7,311 nt of DNA, taken from the NCBI GenBank assembly GCA_910585655.1, contig CAJUFW010000033.1, positions 1-7,311 on the forward strand, given 5' to 3'. Position numbers and translations under genes: made by a program. Source of the stretch: an uncultured Lachnospiraceae bacterium. Lineage in GTDB: Bacteria > Bacillota_A > Clostridia > Lachnospirales > Lachnospiraceae. Below, one piece after another: positions 6,626-7,311 of the stretch (the stretch's first letter is position 1; every line of letters starts with the position of its first letter). The notes under the pieces are model-generated. The model made no database searches and had not been told where the DNA came from. It saw only the letters and a program-made list of their open reading frames with translations.

Positions 6626-6659
6626 TCTATAGCATAGCAAAAATTTTTTTCAGTTTCCA
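6626..6659 (-). promoter_or_regulatory. Candidate promoter of the esterase gene
   Basis: Two overlapping readings on the minus strand. TGGAAA (6659-6654) with a 17-base spacer leads to TATGCT (6636-6631). Alternatively CTGAAA (6653-6648) with a 16-base spacer leads to TATAGA (6631-6626). Both match the housekeeping consensus only partly. The A7T5 tract between the boxes would make the spacer curved. The position, ahead of a possible operator and a good ribosome binding site, supports a promoter here. Confidence 0.35.
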
Positions 6660-6737
6660 CGGTATCTTCTACAAAGTTTCCGGCTGTTTTTCGGACAAAG
6701 TTACAAACTACCTGTGCGAACGTTTCTCCGTTTTATA

Positions 6738-7311
6738 TTACACTCCCAGTTCACAGCTCAAAAAACTGATTTTCTGGTATTTGTCACCTGCATAGTGTTG
6801 CTGTAGCAGCTCTCTTTGGGTATCTTGATAAGGAAAACAAAACGGAAGATTATCATGATAATAACAAAAAATTCCCTTTATCATTTTTGACTCCGAGGTT
6901 TCCTTAAAATCGCCTATATGACAAAGCAAATAGCCTCTCTGACGCTGCGATCCGAACGGGTAGCTTACTTTCCCGGTAATCACCTGCTGTTCTCCCCCTA
7001 TTACTCCTGCCTTTATCCCGTAAGATAGTCCCGGTATCTCCGCCCGGTAGGTTACTCCCTTCCTTTCATAGAGCAGACTTCCTCCGATCAGTTCTGTTCC
7101 CTTTTCTCCTTCAAAGAAAAAAGCATCCTGCCACCAGGGATTTCCCTGCCCCCATTGCCAGAAAAGAGCTGTGTAAACTTCTCCCTGAGACAGTTCAATC
7201 ACTACCATCGTAATCTCCAGTCGGTGCCGTTTTTCCTCATGATACGAATAAGGATAAGAATGGTCGCCTGTTTTTACCCATACCTCCTTCGGATCAAACA
7301 GTATTTCATCC
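6738..7311 (-). CDS. Unrecognised protein, C-terminal part (cut by the window edge)
   Basis: An open frame runs from the window edge (first full codon at 7310) to the TAA at 6738-6740, giving at least 190 residues. The visible part starts DEILFDPKEVWVKTGD. An internal ATG at 7208 follows a weak GGAG and would give 156 residues. I prefer the longer partial reading because the 34 upstream codons look protein-like and have no stop. The sequence is rich in aromatic residues and short beta-strand-like stretches (VYTALFWQWGQGNPWWQDAFFF, then alternating glycine-rich strands), with no membrane helix and no motif I recognise. Cysteines are scattered (CHIGD, FCYY, FCFPY, SCELGV). The upstream gene context is missing. 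It lies 186 bases ahead of the esterase on the same strand, with a separate promoter likely between them, so co-transcription is doubtful. Function unknown. Confidence 0.7.
   Translation of the reverse strand, partial: DEILFDPKEVWVKTGDHSYPYSYHEEKRHRLEITMVVIELSQGEVYTALFWQWGQGNPWWQDAFFFEGEKGTELIGGSLLYERKGVTYRAEIPGLSYGIKAGVIGGEQQVITGKVSYPFGSQRQRGYLLCHIGDFKETSESKMIKGIFCYYHDNLPFCFPYQDTQRELLQQHYAGDKYQKISFLSCELGV

Noticed and set aside
6671..6702. Direct repeat ACAAAGTT at 6671-6678 and 6695-6702
   Set aside because: Eight bases twice, 24 apart, in AT-rich leader DNA; could be chance, and it lies upstream of the candidate promoter with nothing else supporting a binding site.

Overview
This window looks like chromosomal DNA of a low-to-medium GC Gram-positive anaerobe, most likely a member of the Clostridia close to Lachnospiraceae. 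I infer this from strong AGGAGG-type ribosome binding sites, a TypA of Gram-positive type, a sigma factor translationally coupled to a single-pass membrane partner, and the relic of an Rpn-type nuclease gene of a kind common in that family. No rRNA, tRNA or CRISPR array was seen.

Layout. (1) 52-1872, plus strand: typA/bipA, a ribosome-associated translational GTPase, intact. (2) 1895-1940: a perfect 18-bp hairpin between typA and the convergent operon. (3) 3838-1959, minus strand: a two-gene operon with an ECF-like sigma-70 factor followed, with an ATGA overlap, by a membrane protein that is probably its anti-sigma factor or regulator. (4) 3839-5003: a stretch without an intact gene. It holds the possible promoter of the sigma operon, a decayed Rpn/PD-(D/E)XK nuclease gene (about 4005-4693), a GC-richer hairpin-forming block resembling the right end or omega-RNA segment of an IS200/IS605 (TnpB-type) element (about 4694-4835), and a strong bidirectional terminator (4940-4980). 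(5) 6551-5004, minus strand: an intact cytoplasmic type-B carboxylesterase/lipase family enzyme with a complete Ser-Glu-His triad. Its leader carries an inverted repeat at the expected transcription start. (6) 7311-6738, minus strand: the C-terminal part of an unrecognised protein whose start lies outside the window.

The genes do not form one pathway. typA is housekeeping, the sigma/membrane-protein pair is a self-contained signalling unit, and the esterase looks like a singly regulated catabolic or detoxifying enzyme. The accessory part is the 3.9-5.0 kb decay zone, where a nuclease relic abuts an apparent IS200/IS605-like remnant. I did not find a convincing new intact system. The structured block at 4694-4835 is the item most worth checking.
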